From NCBI GenBank assembly GCA_049644325.1, contig JBARRR010000121.1, forward strand, positions 1-12,209: 12,209 bases of DNA, given 5' to 3'. Positions 5,648 to 12,209 of this stretch are shown piece after piece. The notes beneath the pieces are model-generated. The model had not been told where the DNA came from. It saw nothing but the letters and a program-made list of their open reading frames with translations, and did no database searches. Position numbers and translations under genes: made by a program. The stretch comes from DASZHA01 sp049644325 (GTDB lineage Bacteria > Chloroflexota > Dormibacteria > DASZGP01). Within the stretch, counting starts at the first letter, position 1, and each line of letters starts with the position of its first letter.

Positions 5648-7528
5648 ATGACCAGGGATATCCAGGCGGAGCAGGCGGAGCTGGAGCGGCTGGTGGGCGA
5701 CCGGACGATGGCGTCGGTGTTCGCCGGGACCGTGGCAGCGCACCGCGACGAGCCCGCGCTCAGCTGGAAGACGGCCGACGGCTGGCACACCCTGACCTGG
5801 GGCGAGTACCACGACCAGGTCCGCCTGGTGGCCCTGGGGTTGCGCGCGATCGGCTTCGCCCCGGGCGAGTTCGGCGCGATCATGGCCCGCAACCGTCCCG
5901 AGCACCTGGTCGCAGACCTCGGCATTATGCACGCCCAGGGAACCCCGGTCAGCCTCTACAACACCCTGGCGGCTGAGCAGGTGCAGTACATAGCCGCGCA
6001 CTGCGAGGCGGCGGTCGCCTTCGTCGAGGATGCCGGCTTCCTGGATCGCTTCAAGGCGGTGCGCGACCAGCTGCCGGCGCTGCGCAAGGTCATCGTCATG
6101 GAGCCGCTGCCCAACGCCGAGGACGACTGGCTGATGAGCTGGCAAGACCTATTGGAGCTGGGCCGGCGCAAGGGCGAGGAGGAGCCCGAGCTGTTCGACA
6201 TGATGTGGCGCCAGGTCGGCCAGGATGACCTCGCCACCCTGATCTACACCTCGGGCACCACCGGGCCGCCCAAGGGGGTGATGGACTCCCAGCGCCAGGT
6301 GGTGGCGATGACCGAGATCGGGTATCGGTTTACGCCCACCGTGCCCGGCCATCGACACATCTCCTACCTTCCCTTCGCCCATGCATTCGAGCGCTACATC
6401 GGCCACTGGCATGCGATTGCTTGGGCCGGACACGTCTATTTCTGCCCCGACCCGGCCCAGCTCTTCGCCTACGCCGCGGAGGTCCACCCCATGGCCATGA
6501 TCGGTGTGCCGCGCGTCTGGGAAAAGCTGGCGGCGGCGCTCCAGGCCGGCATCGCCGCCGAGCCCGACGAGCAGCGGCGGGCGGGCATCCAGAGCGCCAT
6601 TGACGTCGGTCGTCAGGTCGCCCGCCTCAAGCAGGCCGGCAAACCGCTGCCGCCCGAGCTGGAGGCCGCAGTCGAGAAGTGCCGTCCGGTCTGGCAGGCG
6701 CTAAGAGCCAAGGTCGGCCTGGACCAGGCCGAATTCGCCATAACCGGCGCCGCTCCCATCGGCATCGACGTCATCGAGTTCTTCCAGGCGATCGAGCTGC
6801 GGCTGGTCGAGGGTTGGGGAATGACGGAGACCACGGTCGGCGCCACGTTCGCCCCGGACCTGGACTCCCACCGCAACGGCACGGTCGGGCAGGCGGACTT
6901 CGGCGACGAAGTCGTCCTCGCCGCCGATGGCGAGATCCTGGTTCGCGGCCCGAACATTGCCCAGGGGTACTACAAGATGCCCGAGCAGACCGCCGAGACG
7001 TTCGACGCCGACGGCTGGCTCCACACCGGCGACATCGGCACCATCGACGACGACGGCTATGTCAGCATCGTTGACCGCAAGAAGGAGCTGATCATCACCG
7101 CCGGCGGCAAGAACATCTCGCCGGCCAACCTGGAGAACCTGCTCAAGCAGCACCCCCTGGTCGGCCAGGCATGCGCCATCGGCGACAGGAGGCCCTTCGT
7201 CAGCGCCCTGATCGTCCTCGACCAGGAGGTGGCGCCAGGCTGGGCGCAACGCCAGGGCATCGAGTTCCCCTCGATCGCGGAGCTGGCCGAGCACCCCGCC
7301 GTGGTGGCCGCGGTCCAGGAGGCGGTGGACGAATGCAACCGGCACGTCTCCCAGGTGGAGTCGATCCGCAAGTTCGCCATCCTCCCGGTGGAATGGACCG
7401 CGGAGTCGGAGGAGTTGACGCCCACCCTCAAGCTCAAGCGCCGGGTGGTCTTCGACAAGTACGGCGACGTGGTCGAGCGGATGTACTCCAGCCCCGCACC
7501 GCAGACGGAGGCCGTCCCCGCGGGCTGA
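5648..7528 (+). CDS. fadD: Long-chain fatty-acid--CoA ligase (FadD/AMP-binding family)
   Basis: This enzyme activates fatty acids to acyl-CoA using ATP through an acyl-adenylate. The 626-residue product carries the ANL-superfamily motifs in order: P-loop YTSGTTGPPKGVM (200-212), YLPFAHAFERY (240-250), GWGMTETT (389-396), WLHTGDIG (457-464) with Asp462, VDRKKELIITAGGKNISP (475-492) with Arg477, and the C-terminal TPTLKLKRR (591-599), which carries the catalytic lysine. Length and the long linker (about 290-360) match the FAA1/FadD15-like long-chain group rather than shorter acetyl- or aryl-CoA ligases. Exact chain length preference cannot be read from sequence. It is divergent from hmgA across 66 bp and convergent with malQ (17-bp gap), so it is probably transcribed alone. 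A shared role with tyrosine breakdown, both feeding acyl-CoA or acetoacetate metabolism, is only inference. Confidence 0.93.
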   Translation: MTRDIQAEQAELERLVGDRTMASVFAGTVAAHRDEPALSWKTADGWHTLTWGEYHDQVRLVALGLRAIGFAPGEFGAIMARNRPEHLVADLGIMHAQGTPVSLYNTLAAEQVQYIAAHCEAAVAFVEDAGFLDRFKAVRDQLPALRKVIVMEPLPNAEDDWLMSWQDLLELGRRKGEEEPELFDMMWRQVGQDDLATLIYTSGTTGPPKGVMDSQRQVVAMTEIGYRFTPTVPGHRHISYLPFAHAFERYIGHWHAIAWAGHVYFCPDPAQLFAYAAEVHPMAMIGVPRVWEKLAAALQAGIAAEPDEQRRAGIQSAIDVGRQVARLKQAGKPLPPELEAAVEKCRPVWQALRAKVGLDQAEFAITGAAPIGIDVIEFFQAIELRLVEGWGMTETTVGATFAPDLDSHRNGTVGQADFGDEVVLAADGEILVRGPNIAQGYYKMPEQTAETFDADGWLHTGDIGTIDDDGYVSIVDRKKELIITAGGKNISPANLENLLKQHPLVGQACAIGDRRPFVSALIVLDQEVAPGWAQRQGIEFPSIAELAEHPAVVAAVQEAVDECNRHVSQVESIRKFAILPVEWTAESEELTPTLKLKRRVVFDKYGDVVERMYSSPAPQTEAVPAG

Positions 7529-7553
7529 CGCCGCTCGGTGGCCTGCTAGCCCG
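7521..7553. terminator. Possible bidirectional hairpin between fadD and malQ
   Basis: CGGGCT (7521-7526) pairs perfectly with AGCCCG (7548-7553). Inside it GCCGC (7530-7534) pairs with GTGGC (7538-7542) with one G-U, leaving a TCG loop. The structure spans both converging stop codons (TGA 7526-7528 and the malQ TAG at 7546-7548). There is no T tract on either side, so it is not a textbook intrinsic terminator. It could stop or stabilise transcripts from both sides. Confidence 0.3.
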
Positions 7554-9381
7554 GCCCCGCGGACCGCCCCCGCTTGGGCGCCGGCCGCGCCATGGAGAGG
7601 GCCCTCGCAATTCGCGCCGGGAGCCTGTCGCGAGCCAGCTGCTCCAGCCGCCGCGGCAAGGGAATGCGCCAGTTGGGCCAGCTGTCGATGGTGCCGGGCA
7701 TGTTGGCGCGGCTCGCCTGCCCGCTGGCGTCCGCCAGCGACGCCAGCACCAGCCGGCATGGCGAGGCGCCCAGCGCCTCGTAGGCCCCGACGACGACATC
7801 GTCCACACCGGCACCAGGGCTCGGGACAGCCGCCGCCAGCAGCCGGCGGCGCATCCCCGCGGTTCCGTGGGGGTTGGATCGGTGTCCCGCGATCACCTCG
7901 TCCTCGGCGTCGCTCCCAGTCCACAGCCCCGCTGCGGTGGGCAGGTCATGGGTGGTCATCGACGCCACCGCCTGGCGGGGCCACCGGTCCGGCGGCCGCG
8001 GCTCGAACCACAGCACCCGTGAGGAGAGCACGCCCCGGCGGCGAAGCTCGTGTCGCACCCCGGCCTCGACGGTGCCGAGGTCCTCACCCACAACCGTGGC
8101 CCGCGCCCTCCGGCTCTCGAGCGCGAGGACGTCCAGCATCTCGGCGGCGGGGTAGCGCACGTAGGCCCCCTCCTCAGGGGCGCAACCGTCCGGGATCCAC
8201 CACAGCCGGAAGAGCCCAAGCACGTGGTCGATTCGCACACCGCCGCCATGCCGCATCGCCGCCCGGAAGGTGGCGGCCAGCGGCGCGTACCCCGCGGCGC
8301 GCAGGCGGGCTGGGTCGAAGGCGGGCAGGCCCCAGTCCTGGCCGTCGCGGTTGAAGGTGTCGGGTGGGGCCCCGATCCGGATCCCCGGCGCCAGCAGGTC
8401 CTGGTTGGCCCAGGCATCGGCCCCGCGGGGGTCGAAGCCGACGGCGACGTCGTGCATCAGCGGGGTCTGGTGGGCCGCCGCCAGCAGCTGCACCTCCAGC
8501 ACCCACTCCAGCCAGGCGTGGAAGCCAACATGGTCCGCCTCTTCGGTGGCAACCCGGGCGACGGCGGTGGAGCCGGGGTCGCGGAACCGCGCAGGCCAGG
8601 AACGCCATCCGCTGCCGAATCGCTCGCAGAGGACGTTGAAGATGGCAAAGCGCTCCAGGTCCTGACCGCCGGCCGCTCTGAAAGCGTCGAAGCGACGATC
8701 GCCCTCGGCGGCCTGCCAGGCCGCTTCGAGGGCGCGCATCTTGATGGTGAAGACGGCGTCTCGGTCGATCAACGTGGAGCTGTTGAGGCGCCGCAGCGTG
8801 GCCGCCAGCCCGGCGGCAACCCGGCCACCGACCGGCTCCTCGTCGACCGAGATGTAGATCGGGTTGCCGAACAGCCGGCTGGAGGCGAAGTAGGGGCTGG
8901 CCTCCTGCGGCAACAGTGGCAGGGGGGCCGACAGGGGATTGAGCAGGATGACCGAGGCTCCCTGGCGGCGAGCCCACCGGCCCAGGCGCCGGAGGTCGCC
9001 GGCGTCGCCGATGCCCCAGCTCCGCGCCGACCGGCAGGCGTAGAGGGGAGCGTCCCAGCCCCACGCCGGGGGACCCTCCGGCTGGTGACAGGTCCCGGGG
9101 CTGACGACCAGCAGCCGCTCGGTGTCCTCAGTGGCCAGCCGGTGGTAGCCAATCGGCAGGTCTGCCGGCAGCCCGCCGTCGGCCACATGCGCCTCCCCTC
9201 CGCTCTCGGTGTAGACCGTGGCCCGCTCCAGCGGCAGCCGGCCGCCAGGCGGGACGAACAGTGGGACCGCCCGGTCGGGGCCCGCGTCGCCGGTCACCCC
9301 CATGGCGCCGAGAACGGCCTCCAGGGTTTGGTCAGGGACGCGGCGCCGCCGGCGGTCCGCGCCCAGGTACTCGACCATCAC
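7546..9381 (-). CDS. malQ: 4-alpha-glucanotransferase (amylomaltase, GH77)
   Basis: MalQ transfers alpha-1,4-glucan segments between maltodextrins and releases glucose. The 611 codons from GTG 9381 (ATG follows at 9378) show the GH77 signatures: SPYFASSRLFGNPIYI (162-177), VAVGFDPRGADAW (312-324), GAPPDTFNRDGQDWGLPAFD (337-356), RIDHVLGLFR (383-392) with nucleophile Asp385, VVGEDLGT (430-437) with acid/base Glu433, TTHDLPT (476-482) with Asp479, and NMPGTIDSWPNW (560-571). The N-terminal part before residue about 110 is the extra region of the long actinobacterial/enterobacterial MalQ type. Codons upstream of 9381 continue an MalQ-like N-terminus (see the separate entry), so the real start may lie further up. 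Neither GTG nor ATG has a Shine-Dalgarno. It is divergent from glgX and convergent with fadD. The context indicates alpha-glucan recycling. Confidence 0.95.
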   Translation of the reverse strand: MMVEYLGADRRRRRVPDQTLEAVLGAMGVTGDAGPDRAVPLFVPPGGRLPLERATVYTESGGEAHVADGGLPADLPIGYHRLATEDTERLLVVSPGTCHQPEGPPAWGWDAPLYACRSARSWGIGDAGDLRRLGRWARRQGASVILLNPLSAPLPLLPQEASPYFASSRLFGNPIYISVDEEPVGGRVAAGLAATLRRLNSSTLIDRDAVFTIKMRALEAAWQAAEGDRRFDAFRAAGGQDLERFAIFNVLCERFGSGWRSWPARFRDPGSTAVARVATEEADHVGFHAWLEWVLEVQLLAAAHQTPLMHDVAVGFDPRGADAWANQDLLAPGIRIGAPPDTFNRDGQDWGLPAFDPARLRAAGYAPLAATFRAAMRHGGGVRIDHVLGLFRLWWIPDGCAPEEGAYVRYPAAEMLDVLALESRRARATVVGEDLGTVEAGVRHELRRRGVLSSRVLWFEPRPPDRWPRQAVASMTTHDLPTAAGLWTGSDAEDEVIAGHRSNPHGTAGMRRRLLAAAVPSPGAGVDDVVVGAYEALGASPCRLVLASLADASGQASRANMPGTIDSWPNWRIPLPRRLEQLARDRLPARIARALSMARPAPKRGRSAGPG

Positions 9382-9489
9382 GCCATGACGGCCAGCGAGG
9401 CGGCGGAGCTCGGCCCGGCCCGGGGTGGCCAGGGCTACTTGCGCATGGAGGCCTGGCGCCCGAGCAATGGGTACACTTGACCTCTCACG
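9382..9489 (-). other. malQ: Probable unannotated N-terminal extension of malQ without a normal start codon
   Basis: In the malQ frame, directly upstream of the GTG at 9381, the codons read AELRRLAGRHG, which then runs into VMVEYLG. This resembles the first helix of long MalQ proteins (pattern ELARxxGIATEY, from memory). The frame stays open to a TAA at 9490-9492, yet holds no ATG, GTG or TTG. The only near-start codons are CTG (9430-9432) and ATT (9466-9468). Translation may begin at one of these, or a base may be wrong in the assembly. Confidence 0.45.
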
Positions 9490-9507
9490 TTAGCTTGGGC
9501 CGATGCT
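9477..9507 (+). promoter_or_regulatory. Weak candidate promoter for glgX
   Basis: TTGACC (9477-9482) is a 5/6 match to the -35 consensus. The nearest -10 candidate, GATGCT (9502-9507), is a 3/6 match at a 19-bp spacing, which is poor. The position, about 70 bp before the glgX start, is reasonable. An overlapping palindrome could place an operator on the -10. Confidence 0.3.
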
Positions 9508-9516
9508 ATCAGCATC
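9502..9516. promoter_or_regulatory. Perfect palindrome in malQ/glgX gap (candidate operator)
   Basis: GATGCT-ATC-AGCATC is a perfect 6-bp inverted repeat around a 3-bp centre. It lies in the non-coding gap between the divergent malQ and glgX genes, 62 bp before the glgX TTG, and is relatively AT-rich for this DNA. It could be bound by a dimeric regulator of both glucan genes. Regulator identity is unknown. Confidence 0.4.
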
Positions 9517-9566
9517 CGCGGCGACGGAGCTTCTTCGGGCGACCATCAGCGACCCGCAAGCACAAA

Positions 9567-9573
9567 AAGGAGG
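9567..9573 (+). promoter_or_regulatory. Ribosome binding site of glgX (AAGGAGG)
   Basis: AAGGAGG ends 5 nt before the TTG at 9579, which is in the glgX frame. An in-frame GTG at 9576 is only 2 nt away, too close, and the ATG at 9574 is out of frame. The site therefore favours TTG as the start. Confidence 0.75.
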
Positions 9574-9578
9574 ATGTG

Positions 9579-11741
9579 TTGGCGCTGAAACCATCGGCAA
9601 TAGGTGAAACTCCTGCCGTGGAATCGGAAACGGCGGCGACCTCCCCGTCCACCTGGCCAGGCCAGGACAACCCCCTGGGCGCGACCTGGAACGGGCAGGG
9701 CACCAACTTCGCCCTCTTTGGCGGCGCCGCCGAGGGGGTCGACCTCGTCCTCTTCGACGACGACGGCGGCGAGGAGGTGCACGAGCTGAAGGAGCAGACC
9801 GACCTGGTCTGGCACGGCTTCGTCGACAAGGTCGGCCCTGGCCGCCTCTACGGCTTCCGGGTGCACGGCCGTTACGCCGCCGAAGAGGGCCTCCGCTTCA
9901 ACCCCAACAAGCTCCTCGTCGATCCCTATGCCCAGGCCATCTCGGGCCGATTCCGGTGGGGGCCGGCGCTCCTGGGATACGCGCCCGGCAGCGAGGGGGA
10001 CGTGCCCAGCGACCTGGACTCGGCGACCGCGATGCCGCGCGGCGTGGTCGTCAACAAGCACTTTCCCTGGGGGGATGACCAGCGGCCGCACACCGACTGG
10101 GCCGACACCGTGATCTACGAGGCGCATGTCAAGGGCTTCACCCACCTGCATCCTGACATCCCTGAGGACCTGCGCGGCACCTACGCAGCGCTGGGCCATC
10201 CCGCCGCCATCGACCACCTCCGCGGCCTCGGCGTGACCGCGGTGGAGCTGATGCCGGTGCACCACTGGATCGACGGCGGGCACCTGGTCGACAAGGGCCT
10301 CGTCAACTACTGGGGCTACGACTCCGTCGGCTACTTTGCCCCCGAGGCACGCTACTCCAGCAGCGGCGACCGAGGCGACCAGGTCAGTGAGTTCAAGGCG
10401 ATGGTGCGCGCCCTTCACGCCGCAGGCCTGGAGGTCATCCTCGACGTCGTCTACAACCACACCGGTGAAGGCGACCACCTCGGCCCCACCATCAACCTCA
10501 AGGGCATCGACAACCCGGCCTACTACCGGCTCAGCGACGAAGACCGTCGCCTCTACTTCGACGTCACCGGGACGGGCAACAGCCTCAACGTCCGCAACCC
10601 CCAGACGCTACAGCTGATCATGGACTCGCTTCGTTACTGGGTTACCGAGATGCACGTCGACGGCTTTCGCTTCGACCTGGCCAGCGCCCTGGCGCGCCAG
10701 TTCTACGAGGTCGACAGGCTCTCCGCCTTCTTCGACATCATCCACCAGGACCCGGTGCTGTCCCAAGTCAAGCTAGTGGCCGAGCCATGGGACGTCGGCG
10801 AGGGCGGCTACCAGGTGGGCAATTTCCCGGTGCGCTGGGCGGAATGGAACGGGCGCTTCCGCGACACCGTCCGCGACTACTGGCGCGGCGGCACCGGGGT
10901 CACCGACCTCGCCTACCGGCTGACGGGGTCGAGCGACCTCTACCAGGACGACCGGCGCGCGCCTTCGGCCAGCATCAACTTCGTCACCTGCCACGACGGC
11001 TTCACCCTGCGCGACCTGGTGACCTACGAGCAGAAGCGCAACCAGGCCAACGGCGAGGGCAACCGCGATGGCAGCGACGACAACCGCGCCTGGAACTGCG
11101 GCGTCGAAGGCGAGACTGACGACCCCGCGGTCCTGGCCCTGCGGGCGCGACAGCGTCGCAACCTGCTGGCCACAGTCATCCTCAGCCAGGGCTGCCCCAT
11201 GCTGCTCCACGGCGACGAGCTGGGACGGACCCAGGCTGGCAACAACAACGCCTATGGCCAGGACAACGAGATCTCGTGGATCAGCTGGGAGTCCATCGAT
11301 GCCGACATGCTCGACTTCACCCGCCGTCTGATCGCGCTGCGCAACGGCCAGCCGGTTCTCCGGCGGAAGCGTTTCTTCAGCGGGCAGGCGATCCAGGGCT
11401 CGGGGCGCAAGGACATCGCCTGGTTCCTGCCCTCCGGTGTTGAGTTCTCCGACAAGGAATGGCAGGACAGCAACCAGCGGTCCATCGCCATGATCCTCAA
11501 CGGCGAAGAGATCCCCGACCGGGGCCCCCGCGGCGAGCCGATCGCCGGCGACAGCCTGATGGTGATGCTGCACGCGGCCGATGACGACATCGAGTGGGTC
11601 ATCCCCGACGGCTGGGGCCAGGAGTGGGAGGTGGCGCTGGACACGGCGGGTGAACGCGAGGACTCCGCGCGCGCCCTGTCCGTGGGCGGGCGTGTGGCGG
11701 TGACGGGGCACTCGCTGGTGGTCCTGCGCCACCCCCACTGA
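9579..11741 (+). CDS. glgX: Glycogen debranching enzyme GlgX (GH13_11)
   Basis: GlgX hydrolyses alpha-1,6 branches of phosphorylase-limit dextrins and releases maltodextrins in the cytoplasm. The 720-residue product starts after a 25-residue polar leader. A CBM48-type N-terminal domain (about 28-165; NPLGATWNGQGTNFALF at 31-47) precedes a GH13 barrel. Visible GH13 regions are DVVYNH (289-294), DGFRFDLAS (361-369) with nucleophile Asp366, VAEPWD (400-405) with acid/base Glu402, and VTCHDGFTL (469-477) with Asp473. The HGDELGRTQAGNNNAYGQDN block (544-563) is typical of GlgX/TreX. A beta-domain closes the protein. Length matches GlgX of about 700-720, and the TTG start is fixed by AAGGAGG. Its TGA overlaps the glgE ATG by one base (TGATG), so the two are translated together. 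The frame is open upstream to 9261, but that is antisense to malQ. Confidence 0.95.
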   Translation: MALKPSAIGETPAVESETAATSPSTWPGQDNPLGATWNGQGTNFALFGGAAEGVDLVLFDDDGGEEVHELKEQTDLVWHGFVDKVGPGRLYGFRVHGRYAAEEGLRFNPNKLLVDPYAQAISGRFRWGPALLGYAPGSEGDVPSDLDSATAMPRGVVVNKHFPWGDDQRPHTDWADTVIYEAHVKGFTHLHPDIPEDLRGTYAALGHPAAIDHLRGLGVTAVELMPVHHWIDGGHLVDKGLVNYWGYDSVGYFAPEARYSSSGDRGDQVSEFKAMVRALHAAGLEVILDVVYNHTGEGDHLGPTINLKGIDNPAYYRLSDEDRRLYFDVTGTGNSLNVRNPQTLQLIMDSLRYWVTEMHVDGFRFDLASALARQFYEVDRLSAFFDIIHQDPVLSQVKLVAEPWDVGEGGYQVGNFPVRWAEWNGRFRDTVRDYWRGGTGVTDLAYRLTGSSDLYQDDRRAPSASINFVTCHDGFTLRDLVTYEQKRNQANGEGNRDGSDDNRAWNCGVEGETDDPAVLALRARQRRNLLATVILSQGCPMLLHGDELGRTQAGNNNAYGQDNEISWISWESIDADMLDFTRRLIALRNGQPVLRRKRFFSGQAIQGSGRKDIAWFLPSGVEFSDKEWQDSNQRSIAMILNGEEIPDRGPRGEPIAGDSLMVMLHAADDDIEWVIPDGWGQEWEVALDTAGEREDSARALSVGGRVAVTGHSLVVLRHPH

Positions 11742-12209
11742 TGAGTCCCTCGGTCGCGATCGAGCACGTCCGGCCCTCCGTCGATGGCGGCGCCTTCGCG
11801 GCCAAGGGCACGATGGGATTGCCGCAGAAGATCAGCGCCGACGTCTTTACCACCGGCCACGACGCGGTGCGCGCGTGGGCGACGCTGACCCCGCCGCCCG
11901 GCCCCCCCAAGTCAGGCCGCACGCGCCCCCCGCTCGAGGTCCCGCTGCAGCCCACCGGCAACGACCACTGGGCCGGGGACTTCACGCCCGACGTGGTCGG
12001 CTGCTGGCAGCTGAGCGTGGGCGGCATCGTCGACGACTACGGCACCTGGCTGCGTGACACGCGCGTCAAGCGGGAGGCCGGCCAGGACGTCGTGCTGGAG
12101 CTGGAGGAGGGCGCCCGCGTGGTCGAGCGGCGAGGACGCGCCGCCGGCGTCTCCGCCCGCGACCGCGCCGCCCTCGAGCGCCTGCGCGACGGGTTGCGTC
12201 GAGGCAGCC
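11741..12209 (+). CDS. glgE: Alpha-1,4-glucan:maltose-1-phosphate maltosyltransferase, N-terminal part
   Basis: GlgE extends alpha-1,4-glucan using maltose-1-phosphate, the product of the trehalose-TreS-Pep2 route. Only 156 codons of the roughly 650-700 are in the window. They match the N-terminal domain of GlgE: IEHVRPSVDGGAFAAKG (residues 7-23), ADVFTTGHDAVRA (33-45), PLQPTGNDHWAGDFTPD (68-84), DDYGTWLRD (98-106) and AGQDVVLELEEGARVVER (112-129). A proline-rich stretch (TPPPGPPKSGRTRPPLE, 50-66) replaces the usual short loop. The catalytic GH13 domain lies beyond the right edge, so activity cannot be checked. ATG 11741 overlaps the glgX TGA by one base. The context with glgX and malQ supports an alpha-glucan pathway cluster. 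Confidence 0.92.
   Translation, partial: MSPSVAIEHVRPSVDGGAFAAKGTMGLPQKISADVFTTGHDAVRAWATLTPPPGPPKSGRTRPPLEVPLQPTGNDHWAGDFTPDVVGCWQLSVGGIVDDYGTWLRDTRVKREAGQDVVLELEEGARVVERRGRAAGVSARDRAALERLRDGLRRGS

Noticed and set aside
5582..6145. 188-codon N-terminal extension of hmgA
   Set aside because: It lies fully over the hmgA/fadD gap and the fadD coding region and shows no dioxygenase pattern. The family N-terminus matches the start at 5581.
8050..9480. Long plus-strand open frame of 476 codons across malQ
   Set aside because: It is antisense to MalQ, whose catalytic motifs are intact. The composition is that of a GC shadow frame.
9261..9578. 106-codon N-terminal extension of glgX
   Set aside because: It is antisense to malQ and the intergenic region, and GlgX normally starts shortly before the NPLGATW-type motif. 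AAGGAGG fixes the start at TTG 9579.
1..12209. A defence, mobile-element, CRISPR or phage system
   Set aside because: No array of spaced repeats, transposase, integrase, nuclease or phage motif was seen on either strand. All long coherent genes fit metabolism or membrane functions.

Overview
This is a high-GC bacterial window with tightly packed genes on both strands. The gene set (GlgE, GlgX and a soil-type tyrosine degradation route), the GTG/TTG starts and a probable leaderless promoter fit a soil bacterium of the Actinomycetota, Chloroflexota or Ca. Dormibacterota. That placement is inference, and the sequence alone does not settle the phylum. Nine protein-coding genes are supported, with those at both window edges cut off. 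I see no tRNA, rRNA, CRISPR array, insertion sequence, integrase or phage gene. No gene-free stretch exceeds 200 bases.

Positions 1-1942 (minus strand) hold a two-gene unit: a polytopic membrane protein built from two membrane modules, followed with a GTGA stop/start overlap by a saccharopine-dehydrogenase-like NAD(P)-binding protein that runs off the left edge. Neither has a firm substrate.

Positions 2044-5581 hold most of the homogentisate route of tyrosine/phenylalanine catabolism. 4-Hydroxyphenylpyruvate dioxygenase (plus) faces fumarylacetoacetase and homogentisate 1,2-dioxygenase (minus, one operon), and the two converging genes end 1 bp apart. Together they would take 4-hydroxyphenylpyruvate to homogentisate, then maleylacetoacetate, and finally cleave fumarylacetoacetate to fumarate and acetoacetate. 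The connecting maleylacetoacetate isomerase is not in the window. A FadD-type long-chain acyl-CoA ligase (5648-7528) is transcribed divergently from hmgA across a 66-bp gap.

Positions 7546-12209 hold an alpha-glucan block. MalQ (minus) is divergent from glgX and glgE (plus, overlapping by 1 nt). GlgE builds alpha-glucan from maltose-1-phosphate, GlgX debranches limit dextrins, and MalQ disproportionates the maltodextrins released. The malQ/glgX gap contains a perfect 15-bp palindrome and a possible promoter. The malQ N-terminus appears to continue upstream of its first ordinary start codon.

The window looks mainly like conventional metabolism. The points most worth checking are the missing malQ start, the palindrome beside it, the two-module membrane protein with a terminal CPWC motif coupled to an unassigned dehydrogenase-like protein, the likely leaderless hmgA, and the shared hairpin between fadD and malQ.
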